Program-made: the position numbers and the translations under genes
Notes under the pieces: model-generated
What the model saw: the letters and a program-made list of their open reading frames with translations, nothing else
Databases searched by the model: none
What the model was told of the DNA's origin: nothing
Assembly (NCBI GenBank): GCA_949130495.1
Contig: OX422223.1
Location: 72,662,751 to 72,726,750, forward strand
DNA: 64,000 bases
Direction: 5' to 3'
Source: Sambucus nigra
Taxonomy: Eukaryota > Streptophyta > Magnoliopsida > Dipsacales > Adoxaceae
Part shown: one piece after another, positions 24,433-36,285 of the stretch
Numbering within the stretch: the first letter of the stretch is position 1
How the letters are laid out: the number at the start of each line of letters is the position of its first letter

Positions 24433-24929
24433 ATACACCAAAATAGGCTACTTAATAGACCTTGACAAGTCGAAATTGTCATAGTGAAACATTATGACAT
24501 GAATGGGGGTAACAACTGGTTTTATCAAGGACTTATCATAGTCAATGTCTGCAACAAGTTTTCATTTGTCATGGGAATATTACGGTCGAAGTCTGTGACA
24601 AGTTTTTTTCATCACGGATTTTAACTGTGAGAAGTCCTTGACAAAGAAGAAATTGTCATAGAATTTGACCGTGGACTTCGCATAGTCAAAGTCTATAACA
24701 AAACGGGGAAGTCAAATAAAAAAACTATTGGGAAGTATGGCCACTTCCACTTCCCAACAGTATATTGTTTAATCTATAGCATCAAGCAAAGTTATATTTT
24801 AACAATAACTAACAACAATTAGCACCAATGATAATAATAATCATTCACTAACCAAATATAAATAAGGAACACAATATATTAATTCGAATTTGATTATTAA
24901 ATACAAATGATTACGTAAAAAGTAAAATC

Positions 24930-25980
24930 TCATTGATTCTCAGGTTGGAGGACAAAGGTAGGTTATACAATATAAGAACCAACACAACCTTCAATATGTC
25001 GCATGCCACTTTGTTCATTCAACCACGTGGTTTAATTTTCTTTCGCCACCACAAAGTCATTGACGTGGACCCGAGCTTCATGAGGCAACAAGAGACGTTT
25101 ATGCACCACATAACTTGGGCATATACCCTCAACCCCCTAGGAATTATATCACTGCTCCGTAAGTCTAGTAGATAGACTTTCTCCCAACCAATTGTAAATG
25201 GAGTTTGGAGAGTTGGGGGGGGGGGGAATAAATCATACAACAATGAGGGGTTTATCGATGAGTGTGAGAAAGACGGAGTAGTAGTCCCCTCACCCACAAC
25301 TTTATCCTTGTCCTTCCCCTAGCTTCTCCCGGCTCAACCTTGAATAACATGGTTAATCATTGGAAACATTTTATTAAATGTTTTTTTAATGTTGTCAAAT
25401 GTTAGATCCGAGTTGGTTTTCAACTTTTCGTCCTTGTATAATAATACACTCTTGCTCGATGAAATTTTGATGAGCGTCAACTTGCCCGTCCAAGAGCTAA
25501 CACCCCGAATACAACCTTTATGATCTCTCTAGAGCACTTGTCGACGTGAATCTATACTTAGAGATGCCTTATCGGAATCACTTTGCGAGTTGTGAACTTC
25601 TTTATGCTTTTCTTGAAACAATAAAAAAGGATGCAATTAAATGAAATAACATAAAAATATATGATTATAAATATTTAATTAATAACATAAATACAATTAT
25701 AACTTACAATAGTGATGTCCACGTTTGGATTGACCACATTGTCCTTTCCTTTCTTCGTTTGAATTACCACATAGGCATCGAGCCTATGTGGCATATCGGC
25801 AGGACCGCTCCCCTTCTTCTGAAATAAAATAATGAAAAATTAGTGAATTAGTATATAACTACCACCAAATAGAATACAATAAAAGTAAAATGAAATAACA
25901 TACAAAACATACTATCCTATGATCCACCTTATCGTAAGACACACTTCAACCTTCTTGGCCTGATTTTCCCTCCCCAATTC
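24930..25980 (-). pseudogene. Second CACTA gene remnant
   Basis: Minus-strand sequence near 25700-25815 reads KKGSGPADMPHRLD followed by AYVVIQTKKGKDN, coding-like and at the place where CACTA elements carry their second gene (TNPA/TNPD-like or plant transposase protein). Another open stretch at 25019-25297 continues in the same direction. I do not recognise a catalytic or zinc-binding motif. A run of ten G at about 25217-25227 interrupts the coding texture. Assignment rests on position and orientation inside the CACTA element. Confidence 0.45.
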
Positions 25981-26049
25981 ATAAGAGGACAACTGCCTAT
26001 CTGAAATCTCATTATCAACAAATTGTCTTCAATCCAGGTGTCATACGCT

Positions 26050-27117
26050 CTAAATGAGGGAGGTTAAGTGGTGCTAGGAGCCATAGATTCTGACTGGTGC
26101 TTAGATTTTCAAATGGATTGAAACCATCTATTGATATTGCCAAATGAATGTTATGTTGTTCACGATCAAAATTAATATTATCATAATTTATCCTTTACCA
26201 AACTTTAGAATTAATAGGATGACGCATGAGATTATCCCCTACTTCTACCCTGGCATGTCAAATCACGTCCTCGGCTATCCACATTATATTTTAATAATTT
26301 TGAAGCACTTTTAAAATTATGCCTTCCTTGCAAATAGATTGCACATGTTTAGGTTCCCCGCATACCGAATACCTATTGAGATTTTCATAATCCTTTAGGT
26401 ATTGTATGTAGTCATACATAGAAGAGTGAATTAATCTAAATTCATTCCCAAACCTTTCAAACTATTCTTGATACTAGGATAACTATTTGGAAGCATATTC
26501 TTCTTGGATAATAAGACTCTCACCCAATTCAGAATTCATGCCATGCTATTGCCCGACAAACCATATTGAGTCTTCAAACTATGCAAACCGACCATGGCAT
26601 GCAAAGTTATTTGATCTTTGCCACAGTTAGGGTAAAACGACTTGGTCGCCTTAAATTTCAAATTTTGGTTGTCATCGTCAAGGTTTATCCCAATACCATC
26701 ATGAGCACCAGAACCTCATATATTGCCAGCGACCTCATTTTTGTCCACTTCATGAACTCCATAAGCATCATCAACTAAATCCTCTAGCATATTATGATAT
26801 ACATTATCCTCCTGACCTTGTACATCTATCCTACTTGATGATTGTTGTGAAGGTTTCTCGGGGACAAAGGGAATAAACATTTCCCCGTGAAAAATCCACG
26901 ACTGATAATTATTTTACATATCCCATCTATGCAGATGTATTTAAAATGTTTTCTACTCAAATACCTTACCATTCCTACAATGTCCACATGAACATTGGAA
27001 CTATTTATCATTAAGATATCTCTTTGTAAACTTTACAAATTAATTAGCACCTCTATGATACATATCTCATAGTCTATTCGTCTCACCTATCCACTCTTTG
27101 TATAGAGGATTTCCCAT
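26050..27117 (-). pseudogene. CACTA transposase, tnp2 type (N-terminal part, decayed)
   Basis: A plausible start is the ATG at 27117 (MGNPLYKEWIGE). The transposase-associated zinc-binding domain follows at about 26845-26990: CSCGHCRNGKVFE, then IHLHRWDM and SWIFHGE, with stops in between. Farther on, at about 26090-26215, the tnp2 core is recognisable as HLAISIDGFNPFEN followed by STSQNLW. In the intact family this protein is 700 or more residues and cuts the transposon ends. Here the segment after the DGFNPF block is missing, and the sequence runs into the next gene. Frameshifts and stops rule out function. Confidence 0.75.
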
Positions 27118-28471
27118 CACAACTACTAAAAACAATATCTTATTATGGATAAGAAGCATATATTCATTGATTAATATTAACAAAAGTGTGAAAAAAATCA
27201 ATAACCATAGGTTATGTACAAATTTTGAATTAAGTAGTGAGCTTGGACAAAAAATAAAATAGATTTAAGTAGAGGTCAAGCCCAATTTGATTTATTCATA
27301 TCATATCAAACACTAAGATCAATCTTACACACTAAATATAAGGCAGCACAAGCTGTATCACATAGTCTCTTTCCAAGTCCAATTAGGCATACAAGTTTTG
27401 TCACTTTAATCTTATCCCTTCAAGTCATGAAATTTTTCAATACTATTAAGTTGATATTGCAATACCAAGTTGGGTTTCTCGGCACACTTTATATGAGCAA
27501 TAGAGTGAACATGTCTTTGTAGACACATACTTTTAATTTGTTAGAGAAACTTTAATGTCGAAGGTAATGACAAGAAATTTAAAACATACATAATGGTGAG
27601 ACAATTAGTGTGAGAAAATAATTTCAAGCCCAAAAATCCAAATGGTTTCAAGAAATGAAAATTGAAGAAAAATGATTTGAACCCCCAAAATTTTCAAATA
27701 TTGTTGTTTTAACACATTAAAAATCATTATAGATGATTATGTTGTTCAGACGAGCAATGGACATTGTTTAGAGCTAAAAAATGTGAAGCAACAGATCAAT
27801 TTCTAACAACAATTCAAATGGCTCACACCTCAAATGAGCAACAAACACATTCAACAAACATAGTCAAGCTCAAATGATATTTACATCTAGAAGATTATAT
27901 TTGTATCGAAAACCCTATAAATGGCCAATTCAAAAAATGGTCATAAAAATACAAAGATGTTAAAACCCTAGCATATGTATTAGGGGATTATTAGTTTGTT
28001 TATTGCAATGGAAGAAAAAAAATGTAAAGACTAATAATGAAAGAGAAAAAGAAAGAGAAAGAGAGAGATAAAAAAAAGTAACATAGAAATGAAGGTTTTG
28101 TGGTCAGTGGAGGTTGCGATGGTCGACTGCGACAGTGGAAGGAGCAGGGGATGCCGGTGAGTGATTTGGTAAGGTAGCAAGGACAAGGGATGCCTACTAG
28201 AAATGGAGGTTTTTAGTTTTAATGGGAGGATTATGGGAGTTTTCTTTAGAGGGAGAAAAGATATGGCCAGTTTTTTTTAGTAGCGGTGGTTGAGGAAAAA
28301 AAGGGACATGTGGTTGTCATGGTCTTTGATCATGATAACTCCTTAATAATCGATTATTAGTCTTATCATGGTTAGAGATCGTGATAATGCTCGCATGTTA
28401 TTTGACATAATTTTTTTACCATAACAATAGCTTGTCGAAAAAGGTGACAATTTGGTGTTTCCAGTGTAGTG

Positions 28472-28633
28472 ATACTAAAAAATTTGAAAATTTTTCAAAA
28501 ATAGTTTGTTGCTTCATTAAATTTTCTTTGCATTGTGTATTATTTCTGATGATATTTCATATTTTGATTCCCATAATGCTCACATTTTGGGATTAGTTTC
28601 TAACCTTATATCAATAACGAACAAAAAGGGGGA
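28472..28633 (+). other. Copia 3' region resumed, ending in a polypurine tract
   Basis: After the CACTA duplication the sequence continues to AAAAAGGGGGAGAACA at about 28618-28633. That motif closely resembles the polypurine tract found before the 3' LTR in SIRE elements. TGTTGAGGGGG follows and would be the LTR start. How much of the copia LTR survives beyond this is unclear, since Tat-like sequence begins within about 150 bases. Confidence 0.5.
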
Positions 28634-30054
28634 GAACATGTTGAGGGGGATGTGGCCATCCCGGAGTCGGTGCCTTAAGTGATATGAATGCCTCCCCATC
28701 GAGAAGGTTGTGTCGCGGTCTCGCACCCCTCTTGGGAAGGTTGCTTTGGCCGTCGTCGATGTGGGGGTAAATGTGAAGAGATAGAGTCGCTAGCCTATTT
28801 TTCACAAAACAGGCACAAGAAATGTTGCCACTTATAGAGAGCGGCATCAAGGACAAACTGATGCATATGAAACCAATAGTTTGAAGGTTCAGGGGCTAAG
28901 TTACGGAATGGGAAGTTGTTAGGCACCCATCCCTCTCTTTCAGTCTCTCATGGGCTAGTTTTATTATCTTCCTTTTTATATCCCTGTGAAGTGTGTGCGC
29001 GTGTTTATGTAATGGAGATCGGATTTATTCAACTCATACCATGGACAAGGTAGAGTGAGGTCATCCACAGGAATGTTCTCAAAATAACATATGTAGAAAG
29101 TATGATTTGTGCGTTCATCACAATATTAGTCGTTATTAGGAAACGATAATATATGTTGGATGAAACACAACCAATTATGATATATATATATAAATATGAA
29201 AATGGGAGACTTTAGGAAACTAGGGAATTTGGGAAATTGAGAGAATAAAAAAATTGGACTCAAGACTCGAATTTTAATCCAGGATGCCTACGTAACCTAT
29301 AACGACATCAAAGTCCACGTAGTTCGGATGTAGCATAGGGGTGGGGTTTATCCCATAGATCCAAACAAAATTTTATTATGTGAGTGCGTAGAAAATGTGT
29401 TCTTTTGATTTTGGAAAAAGGTGTGATGGATAATTCCGTTCAGAATTTATGGGTGTAACCCTCTTTTATTTATTTTTAGGATTTTTGTAGAAAACAAAGT
29501 ACGTGCAATATACTAATAAAAGTGTAGATATTAATGTGTATGAACTAAAGTCAGAACTAGATTATGAATCTAATGTTTATTATGAAAAAACAAGGAATTT
29601 AAAGAGAGAGGGAATGAATTGGACCTTCTTTGAAGCTTTATCTTTGATCTTGGATGAACTCCCTTGAGTTTTGATGAATGTTAATGAGAGGGAAAGATAT
29701 TTTCCAAATTGGTTATTCAAAGGATGGGGATGTAAGCTTGGACGCAACTTCACATGAGGGACCTCGCTGATTTTGAGGGAATGTTGCTGAGATCAATGAT
29801 GCTGATTTGTCTATTTTCTGGTGCCTTGGAGTGAGGTCATGGCTCATATTTATAGAGTCATGGGGTGCCAGTTGGCCTACCTCAGGGGGTTCTTGTCAGC
29901 ATATGCCCCCAGACACAGTGCTGAAAGGCAGGGATGTTGATTGGTAGTCTCGTGTAGATTTTCTTGGAAAAATGGCCGTAGAACAAAAATCATTGATCCA
30001 AATTGCGCACAGGGCATACTATTAGAAATGTATTTCAGAGAGCTTCAAGAGTCC
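28634..30054. mobile_element. LTR/UTR sequence of Tat-type gypsy elements
   Basis: Contains sequence hallmarks common in LTR or UTR regions of large plant gypsy elements: a GAGTCGCTAGCC block near 28792, TTAGGCACCC at 28919-28928, and TGCCTACGTA at 29285-29294 paired with CACGTAGTTC at 29316-29325. No pol sequence is present. It lies on the 3' side of the minus-strand Tat element, so it is the best candidate for that element's 3' LTR, but I could not find clear TG...CA borders. The short minus-strand frame at 28611-28856 has no recognised domain. Confidence 0.45.
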
Positions 30055-30830
30055 TTTGGACTGCTCCAGATTTCGAAGTTGAATTTGGGTAAAATGTAGC
30101 TCGAAACCACACGTCGATCTTTCTAATGAGAGATTATCGGACGCAAACGGATCGTTCGTCCGCATGCTGATTCCGAATCATGCACGTGGTGGACCGTTGG
30201 AAAGTTTAAATGATGTAATTGGACATTACAAAGTGTTTTGCTCGGTTTGGAAGGTCGACCTTGGTCAATAAGGGCTCGGAAGCGCCTGGGGGCCTTTCAG
30301 AGTAAAACAAATTGTTCGTTCATATCGTAGGTCAGAATCGTACACGGGGCCGACCACTAGAAATGGTATGCAGTGCCCTTTGCATATTCATTCAGTATCA
30401 TTCGAGCTGAAGAGTAGAATTTGGTCAAACGGAGCCTGGTGCCTCCGGATCGATTTTCGTGGGAAAATTGATTATTCGTCCAAACGATTATGCTATTTTG
30501 TGCACGAGCCAGACCATCGAAAAGGGGTTTCAGTGCCCTTCGAAGATTCAAAGATCTTTTGCTCTGACGATGAAGTTTGTTGGGGTCAGTTCGGGGCCTG
30601 GGAGTTCCCAATGACCTTTAAATTGATCTTCGATAGTAAAATGGTCCATTCGTCTGAACTGCTATGTTGATTCGCACACGGGGTGGAAGTTTGGAAAGGG
30701 TAATTGGATCCCTTAAAAGATTCAAGGAGCTTTCACTTTGATGATAGAGTTAACTGGAGTGAAACGTGGCTCGAGGGCGCTCGATGGGCTCTAGATCAGT
30801 ACTTGGAGTGCGATCTAGGGTCTAAGCTAA
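30055..30830. repeat. Degenerate ~165-bp tandem repeat, about five units
   Basis: Units start near 30055, 30237, 30398, 30557 and 30731. Each has an opening like TTTTGCTC-GG with GGTC(A) and GGGCCTGG-like blocks, a middle ATTGTTCGTTC / ATTATTCGTCC / CCATTCGTCTG, and CGNACACGGG-like sequence toward the end. Divergence is high, so the array is old. Open frames on both strands across it (30357-30670, 30704-30949) come from this repeat and do not look like genes. Confidence 0.6.
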
Positions 30831-30949
30831 GATGGGGAGGTGTTAGGGACCTAATGGGAGAACTAAGGGGTCCTAGAATGTGGTGTCTACAAATCCCATC
30901 GACAGGTGAGCTTAGAATAAGTAATAACCGTCGAATAGACAACAAATGA

Positions 30950-32947
30950 TAGAGGTCGATTCTTGTGGACCTAAGGGATGAGGATGACTGATTCAGAGGG
31001 TCGAGGTCGATGCAGAGGACCTAAGGTGATGTTGGGGAAGATGGTTATGAGGATCTAGAGGAGGCAACCAATTTTTTGGGTCAGGGTTGGTTATGAGGAT
31101 CTAAATTGTAGAGACTAATTCTGCGGGTCGAAGCCAATTCTGATGGCTTAAGTAGAAGCAACAAATTCTGAGGGTCGAAGCCAATTCTGTGGGCTTATTT
31201 GGGGTGAAAATTTTTGACAGTTGAAGAAAATTCTAAGGGATTAAGATAGAAGAGACCAATCCTGTGGGTCGAAGCTAATTCTACGGGCTTAAGTAAAAGC
31301 TATCAATTTTGAGGGTCGAAACAAATTCTGAGGGATCAAGATAAGAGCGACCAACTCTGCGGGCTTAAGTAGAAGCAACCAATTCTGAGGGTCGAAGACA
31401 ATTATGAGGGCTTAAGATAGGAGAGATCAATTCTGCGGGCTTAAGTAGAAGTAACCAATTCTGAGAGTCGAAGCCGATTTTGTGGGCTTATGATAAAGAT
31501 GACTAATTATGCGGGTCGAAGCCAATTCTGAGGGGTTAAGATAGAAGTGAACAATTCTGTGGGTTAAAGCTAAATCTGCGGGCCTAAGTAGAAGCGACTA
31601 ATTCTAATGGTCGAAGCTAATTTTTTAGGCATATGATAGAGACGACCAATTATGTGGGTCGAAGCCACTTTCGAGAGCTTAAGATAGAATCAACCAATTC
31701 TGAGGGCTTAATTGGGGTGACCAATTTTAAGGGTTGAAGCTAATTCTGAGGGCTTAAGACAGGAGCGAACAATTCTGTGGGCTTAAGTAGAAGCAAAACA
31801 TTCTGAGGGTTAATGCCAATTGTGAGGGCTTATTTGGAAGTAACCAATTCTGAGGATCGAAGCCAGTTCCGAGGGCTTATTTAGGGTGACCAATTCTGCG
31901 GATCAAAGACAATTCTGTGGGCTTAAGTAGAAGCGACCAATTCTGTGGGTCGAAGCCAATTCTGAAAGCTTATTATAGGGGTGATTAATTCTGCGGGTCG
32001 AGAAGCTAATTCTGAGGGATTAAGTCAAAGCGACCAATTTTGTGTATCGAAACCAATTCTGCGGTCGTATGATTGGGGTGACCAATTCTGAGGGTCGAAG
32101 CCAATTTTGAGGGCTTAGGTAGAATCGAACAATTATGTGGTCTTATGTTATAGACGACTAATTCTGTGGGTCGAAGCCAATTCTAAGGGCTTAAGATAAA
32201 AGCGACCAATCCTGCGAGTCGAAGCCAATTCTGCTAGCTTATGTAAAAGCGACCAATTTTGAAGGTCGAAGATAATTCTACGGGCTTATGATAGAGATGA
32301 CCAATTCTACAGGTCAAAGCCAATTCTGAGGGCTTAAGATAGAAGCGCCCAATTCTGCGGGTCAAAGGCGATTCTGAGGGCTTAAGATAAAAGTGAACAA
32401 TTCTGAGGGTCGAAGCTAATTCTGAGGGATTTTTTAGGGTGACCAATTCTGCAAGTCAAAGAAAATTCTAAAGGCTTAAGATAGAGGTGACCAATTCTGA
32501 GGGTCAAAGATAATTCTGTGGGGTTAAGATAGAAGGGACCAATTCTCAGGGTTAAAATCAATTCCGAGGGCTTACTTGGAAGATACCAATTTTGAGGGTC
32601 GAAGCCAATTCTAAGGGCTTATTTGGGGTGAGCAATTCTACAAATCAAAGCCAATTATTCGGGCTTAAGTAGATGCGACCAATTATGAGGGTCAAAAACA
32701 ATTATGAGGGATTAGGATATAGGTGACCAATTCTAAAGGTCAGATCCAATTCGGAGGTCTTAGGTAAAAGCGACCGATTCTGAGGGTCGAAGCCAATTTC
32801 GAGGGATTAAGTAGAAACGTCCGATTCTGAGGGTCAAAGCCAATTCTGAGGGCTTAGGATAGAGGTTACCAATTTTGAGGGTCAAAGACAATTCTACGGG
32901 CTTAAGTAGAAGCGACCAATTCTGAGGATCGAAGCCAATTCTGTGGG
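30950..32947. repeat. 47-bp minisatellite array, about 40 units
   Basis: The unit is roughly GACCAATTCTGAGGGTC, then GAAGCCAATTCTGAGGG, then CTTAAGTAGAAGC. It contains an internal near-duplication (CCAATTCTGAGGG occurs twice per unit). Alternating CTTAAGATAGAAGC and CTTATGATAGAG variants suggest higher-order structure. The first 150 bases are more degenerate. It lies between the antisense genes and the LTR-like region of the Tat element, a position where Tat elements are known to accumulate tandem repeats in their 3' untranslated region. Confidence 0.9.
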
Positions 32948-33370
32948 TTTATTTTTCCTCTGGGAAATTGGGGACTGCACCGGGGATATGTGATATTTCT
33001 CTAGGGATTTGGGGAAGCATTTGGTTTTGAGTTCCACTGGGGAAGAGGGAATGATTCGAGGATTTTGATCTGGGGTATTTTTGGAATTTTTGGGTGTACT
33101 TTGAAGATATTACCGGGGAGGATTGTTCTCTGTAATTGCATTGGGGATGCAGAAAAACTATTTTTTTCTTGGTGAAAAGGTTCAAACATTAATGTGGTGA
33201 TTTTAGGAATTTGTTGGGGATTTTCTGGTATTTTTTGGACTTTTTGTATGAAATTTTAAAGAGGGTTGTCGATCGGCATAGATGGAGGGGTGCCAATTGG
33301 CAGTGGCACGGTCTTTTAGGGTGTCTCGAGTAGGTGGAGGGATAGTGTCGATCGGTGGTGGTAGGGAGAT

Positions 33371-33404
33371 GCCGATCGGCACACCCCTTAACCTCCTATA
33401 AAAA
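33371..33404 (+). promoter_or_regulatory. TATA promoter of the first antisense gene
   Basis: TATAAAAA at 33397-33404 lies 94 bases before the first plausible ATG (33498). Just upstream is a perfect 10-base palindrome GCCGATCGGC (33371-33380), with related GTCGATCGG motifs near 33268 and 33347, which could be a factor-binding site (inference). Transcription would run opposite to the Tat gag-pol. Confidence 0.6.
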
Positions 33405-33497
33405 GGGGTCGAGTTCTCCTAATTTTTCATAGTTTTTTTAATTTCCTTATTTTGCAATTACCTTTTGTAAATTTCTCCGACGATCCGAAGTTAAGAT

Positions 33498-35343
33498 ATG
33501 GGTGAGTTTTCAAGCAGCGCTACTCACATGGCATGGCTTAATGCCGAATATTGTGCGGGATTGGAGTGGAGGGCTATGGTGCTCCTTGCACTGGGTAGCG
33601 AGAACTAATTTGATGCATTTTAATCGGTGGTGGATGATCGGATTCTTATATCTGAGCCCTCGCATCATCATTCTTCTAGGGTGGTGAACCCTGGTGGCTA
33701 TATAAGCATTGAATGAACGTTGGTTTTCTTCCCCCCTTTTTTTCTTGGCAATGTTGCTTTATTTCTTAAATTTGACAATGGTTTTCTTTATTTCTTAGAT
33801 AGTCTGACATCTCTATGTCGACTATACGTTCCCGAGGGACAACGAGGCTTAAGGAGTTTGGGAGCACCTTCCATCTGTGGTGCGCTGGATGGTGTCATCA
33901 GCCGACTTTGGGAGATTGGCGTCTGCTCTGGATGAGACGCCTCGTTCTACGGTCGTTCTTTGTCTCTGGGGGAGAGGTGGTGGGACACTACCCACACATT
34001 CCATTTTGTATTTGGTGAGATGACATTAACTCCTATTCATGTGCACTAGCTGCTGAGGATGGACTATGATGGTGCTCATATTGAGGTGAATATAATGAAG
34101 AGGGTGACGCCGGAGGCGGTAACGACGACCTTAGGTGATGTGGAGAGGTTGGCCTATGGGCATTCTCTCTGTTTGTCTCTACTAAGGGAGCTGTTATTGA
34201 GGAGGTGGATTGATGATATAGATGGACAGTAGGTGCGTCAGATGGCTCGCTTATTATTCTGATTGTGCTGGGAGGATTTCTGGTGTCGACAAGTGGCGAC
34301 GTCATGCACTTGTGATTTTTTCCATTCTTGAGGGTATTCTCAGACATATGCATTCATGGGTGGGGGAGCTTGGCCTTGTTGACCCTTTATTATTATCTTA
34401 ATTCATTCAGTCGGTGCTACCAATAGTCTTTTATTGGAGCCACGTATCTTCGAAAGGTATTATTTATTTTTTGGCATTTTTCCTTTATGCATTCGAATAT
34501 TCCTTCATGTTCTTTTTCTTTATTTCTTAAATCCTGGCCTTTGTACTTTGCAGACGTGGTTTTATGTGATTTGGTTAAACACCCAATTGATAGCTTTGAA
34601 GGATGAGTCTGTTGGGGACTTATGTCGGATGTACCGATGGCGGAGGTACAACCAATAGTTAAAGAAGTCTCTCTTTATGTAGGCGGTGCGTCACGTCTTG
34701 AATGGGCTGATGAGCTAGTGGGTGAGCCCTCTTTTATCTTGAGGTTGTCCTTTCCTTTGATGGTTTTTATGATGATATTGATCTTTTCCTCTTACTGGGT
34801 ATTTGCAGGTGACCTTTTATCCCTGGGGTGCAACCATTCATCACACTTGGGTGACGGGGGATATGCACAGATACGGCGTCTACTGGTGCATGAGTTTGTC
34901 TATTCTTGGTACCTTGAGGAGAGGGTAGCTCGATAGATTATGAAGGATGAGGTTGTGGTTCCACCGGTGAAGCCCCCTATGTTCATGAGGCGAGTGCGGG
35001 AGATATCAGAGGATGCTCGGGTGGCGGCGATAATGGGAGAGTCGTACTCGATGTATACTGACACCACGGTGATGTATGAATACATAGATTTCGTGTCTAG
35101 CTAGTTGGTGCCTCCCAGTATATACGATGTGATGCCTCTTCCTCGTGCATTTTTGAGTCAGCAGGTGGGGTCCTCATATAGTGTAGGTAGCGCGACAACG
35201 TCAGCGGAGAAGATGACTTCGAAGGCTCCTTTTGTACGGTTGTTCTCGACTGGTTATAACATTCGACGAGTATATGGAGGGTCAGTGCATTTACAACATT
35301 TTCCCAATGCAATGGACCTGGAGGATTTGGGCCTGACATAGGA
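33498..35343 (+). pseudogene. Plant mobile domain (PMD)-like gene, antisense to Tat pol
   Basis: A start at ATG 33498 gives MGEFSSSATHMAWLNAEY. At 33945-34050 the PMD signature can be read across a frameshift: WWDTTHT, then HFVFGEMTLTPIHV, then LLRMDYDGAHIEVN. PMD proteins occur both as plant host genes (MAIN/MAIL1 family) and inside transposons; their molecular role in transposons is not settled. Three intron-like stretches with GT...AG ends are suggested: about 33690-33804, 34457-34551 (ending TTTGCAG) and 34721-34808 (ending TTTGCAG). The last coding-like exon runs to about 35340. Stops (for example after GSEN, 33604) and frame changes show it is decayed. Alternative view: a separate PMD transposon gene inserted here. 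Confidence 0.6.
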
Positions 35344-36190
35344 GGTCCTTTGACCTGAGGTACTTTCTGTTTCTTTGTCTTTCGGTTTTCCAATTCCTTT
35401 TTTTTCTTTTCAGACTCGATTAGTTTTCTCTTTTCTGTTTTCTTTTGCAGCACATTTGGGTGTCCACTACTTAGCTGAAGGATATTAGGGATTAGATATC
35501 TTCAGCAACTGACCAAATTGAGTATGCGATTCTGGTTCCTTTTTCCTTGGTGCCGTATGCCTCGTCCGAGTAAGGGTTGAGTTTTGGAAGTGGTGGCTCA
35601 TCGTCTCACCGCAGGGGAAAATGACGTGCCGTAGGGATGTAGGCTCTTTAAGAGAGAGAAAAAAGAGAAATAAGATAGGGGAGAGAGTTTATAGGTGGAG
35701 AGAGAGGGAAAGAAAAAGGGGTTGGGCTGAGTCCCGTTGTTTGTTCTTTTGTTTTTCCCACAAGATGTCAATCTAACACAGAAAAATATATGGAATTAAG
35801 GATGAGGTTTTTATTAATTCTTTATTTAGTTATTAATGCACATGCTCTTTTTTACTTTCATGCTGAAACCATAAAAAGAATTTGAAAATTGAATTGAGAA
35901 GGATTTTATTTTAAATTGGGATAAGTAAAAGTATGAGGAAATTCGGAATTCCCTTAAGATCAAAATTGTTTTTAATAGTTTTTTTTATTTTAATAAAAAA
36001 GGAAAAAGGGAATTTTCCCAAAATAGGGGGTTGATGATTGGCATGATCCCTGTCTTGCCTATTGGCATATCAGTCTAGTCTAATCACCTCAAGGCTTTGA
36101 TTTCACTTTATTAAATTGCTTGGTACTTGGTTGGGAAAGTTTTACTCCGATTTGTGCATGGTTTCTTAACTTTTCTTGAGAATTTTTAAG
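35344..36190 (+). other. Region between the two antisense genes
   Basis: Holds pyrimidine-rich then purine-rich tracts (a long GAGAGA/AAGAAAAAGGGG run at about 35650-35725) and an AT-rich stretch, with no recognisable coding sequence. Its last 200 bases act as the upstream region of the second antisense gene; GATTGGCATGATC and CTATTGGCATATC near 36035-36070 are a short direct repeat. Confidence 0.5.
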
Positions 36191-36200
36191 TATAAATAGG
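36191..36200 (+). promoter_or_regulatory. TATA promoter of the second antisense gene
   Basis: TATAAATAGG, a near-consensus plant TATA box, about 95 bases before the ATG at 36286. The layout (TATA, short pyrimidine-rich leader, ATG) parallels the first antisense gene at 33397-33498. Confidence 0.6.
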
Positions 36201-36285
36201 GGTGTGAATTGGGATTTTCTCCTCACAATTTCATTTCCTTTCTTTATCACATTCTGAATTGTTTATCATATCTTTGGTTTGCAAT

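Larger units (their letters stand above)
24436..28471 (-). mobile_element. CACTA (En/Spm) DNA transposon
   Basis: The right end reads on the minus strand CACTACACTGGAAACACC, a typical CACTA terminus. ATA flanks the element on both sides (24433-24435, 28472-28474), matching the 3-bp duplication of this superfamily. Both subterminal regions carry clustered short motifs with TTGTCA / TGACAA cores (24460-24715 and 28310-28455), as expected for transposase binding. Inside, on the minus strand, are a tnp2-type transposase remnant and a second gene remnant. The left terminus starts only CACC and lacks a clear CACTA, so that end is decayed or slightly truncated. Total about 4.0 kb, shorter than autonomous relatives, and inserted in the copia 3' region. 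Confidence 0.78.

Noticed and set aside
30357..30670. Overlapping open frames on both strands (84 and 100 codons)
   Set aside because: They lie in the degenerate 165-bp repeat, match no family, and both strands are open, which is expected from composition there.
32234..32446. Minus-strand open frame encoding a repetitive peptide (FYLKPSE-type repeats)
   Set aside because: It is a translation of the 47-bp minisatellite; frames appear because 47-48 base units shift slowly. No start context or independent evidence.
30950..32947. CRISPR-like array
   Set aside because: Units are contiguous with no unique spacers; this is a eukaryotic minisatellite inside a retroelement.
34033..34353. Minus-strand frame of 106 codons rich in serine and proline
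   Set aside because: Antisense to the PMD signature region; no known motif.
35097..35453. Minus-strand frame rich in lysine and glutamate
   Set aside because: Its basic end is the reverse of a CTTTTC pyrimidine tract, and the opposite strand holds the coding-like exon of the PMD gene.
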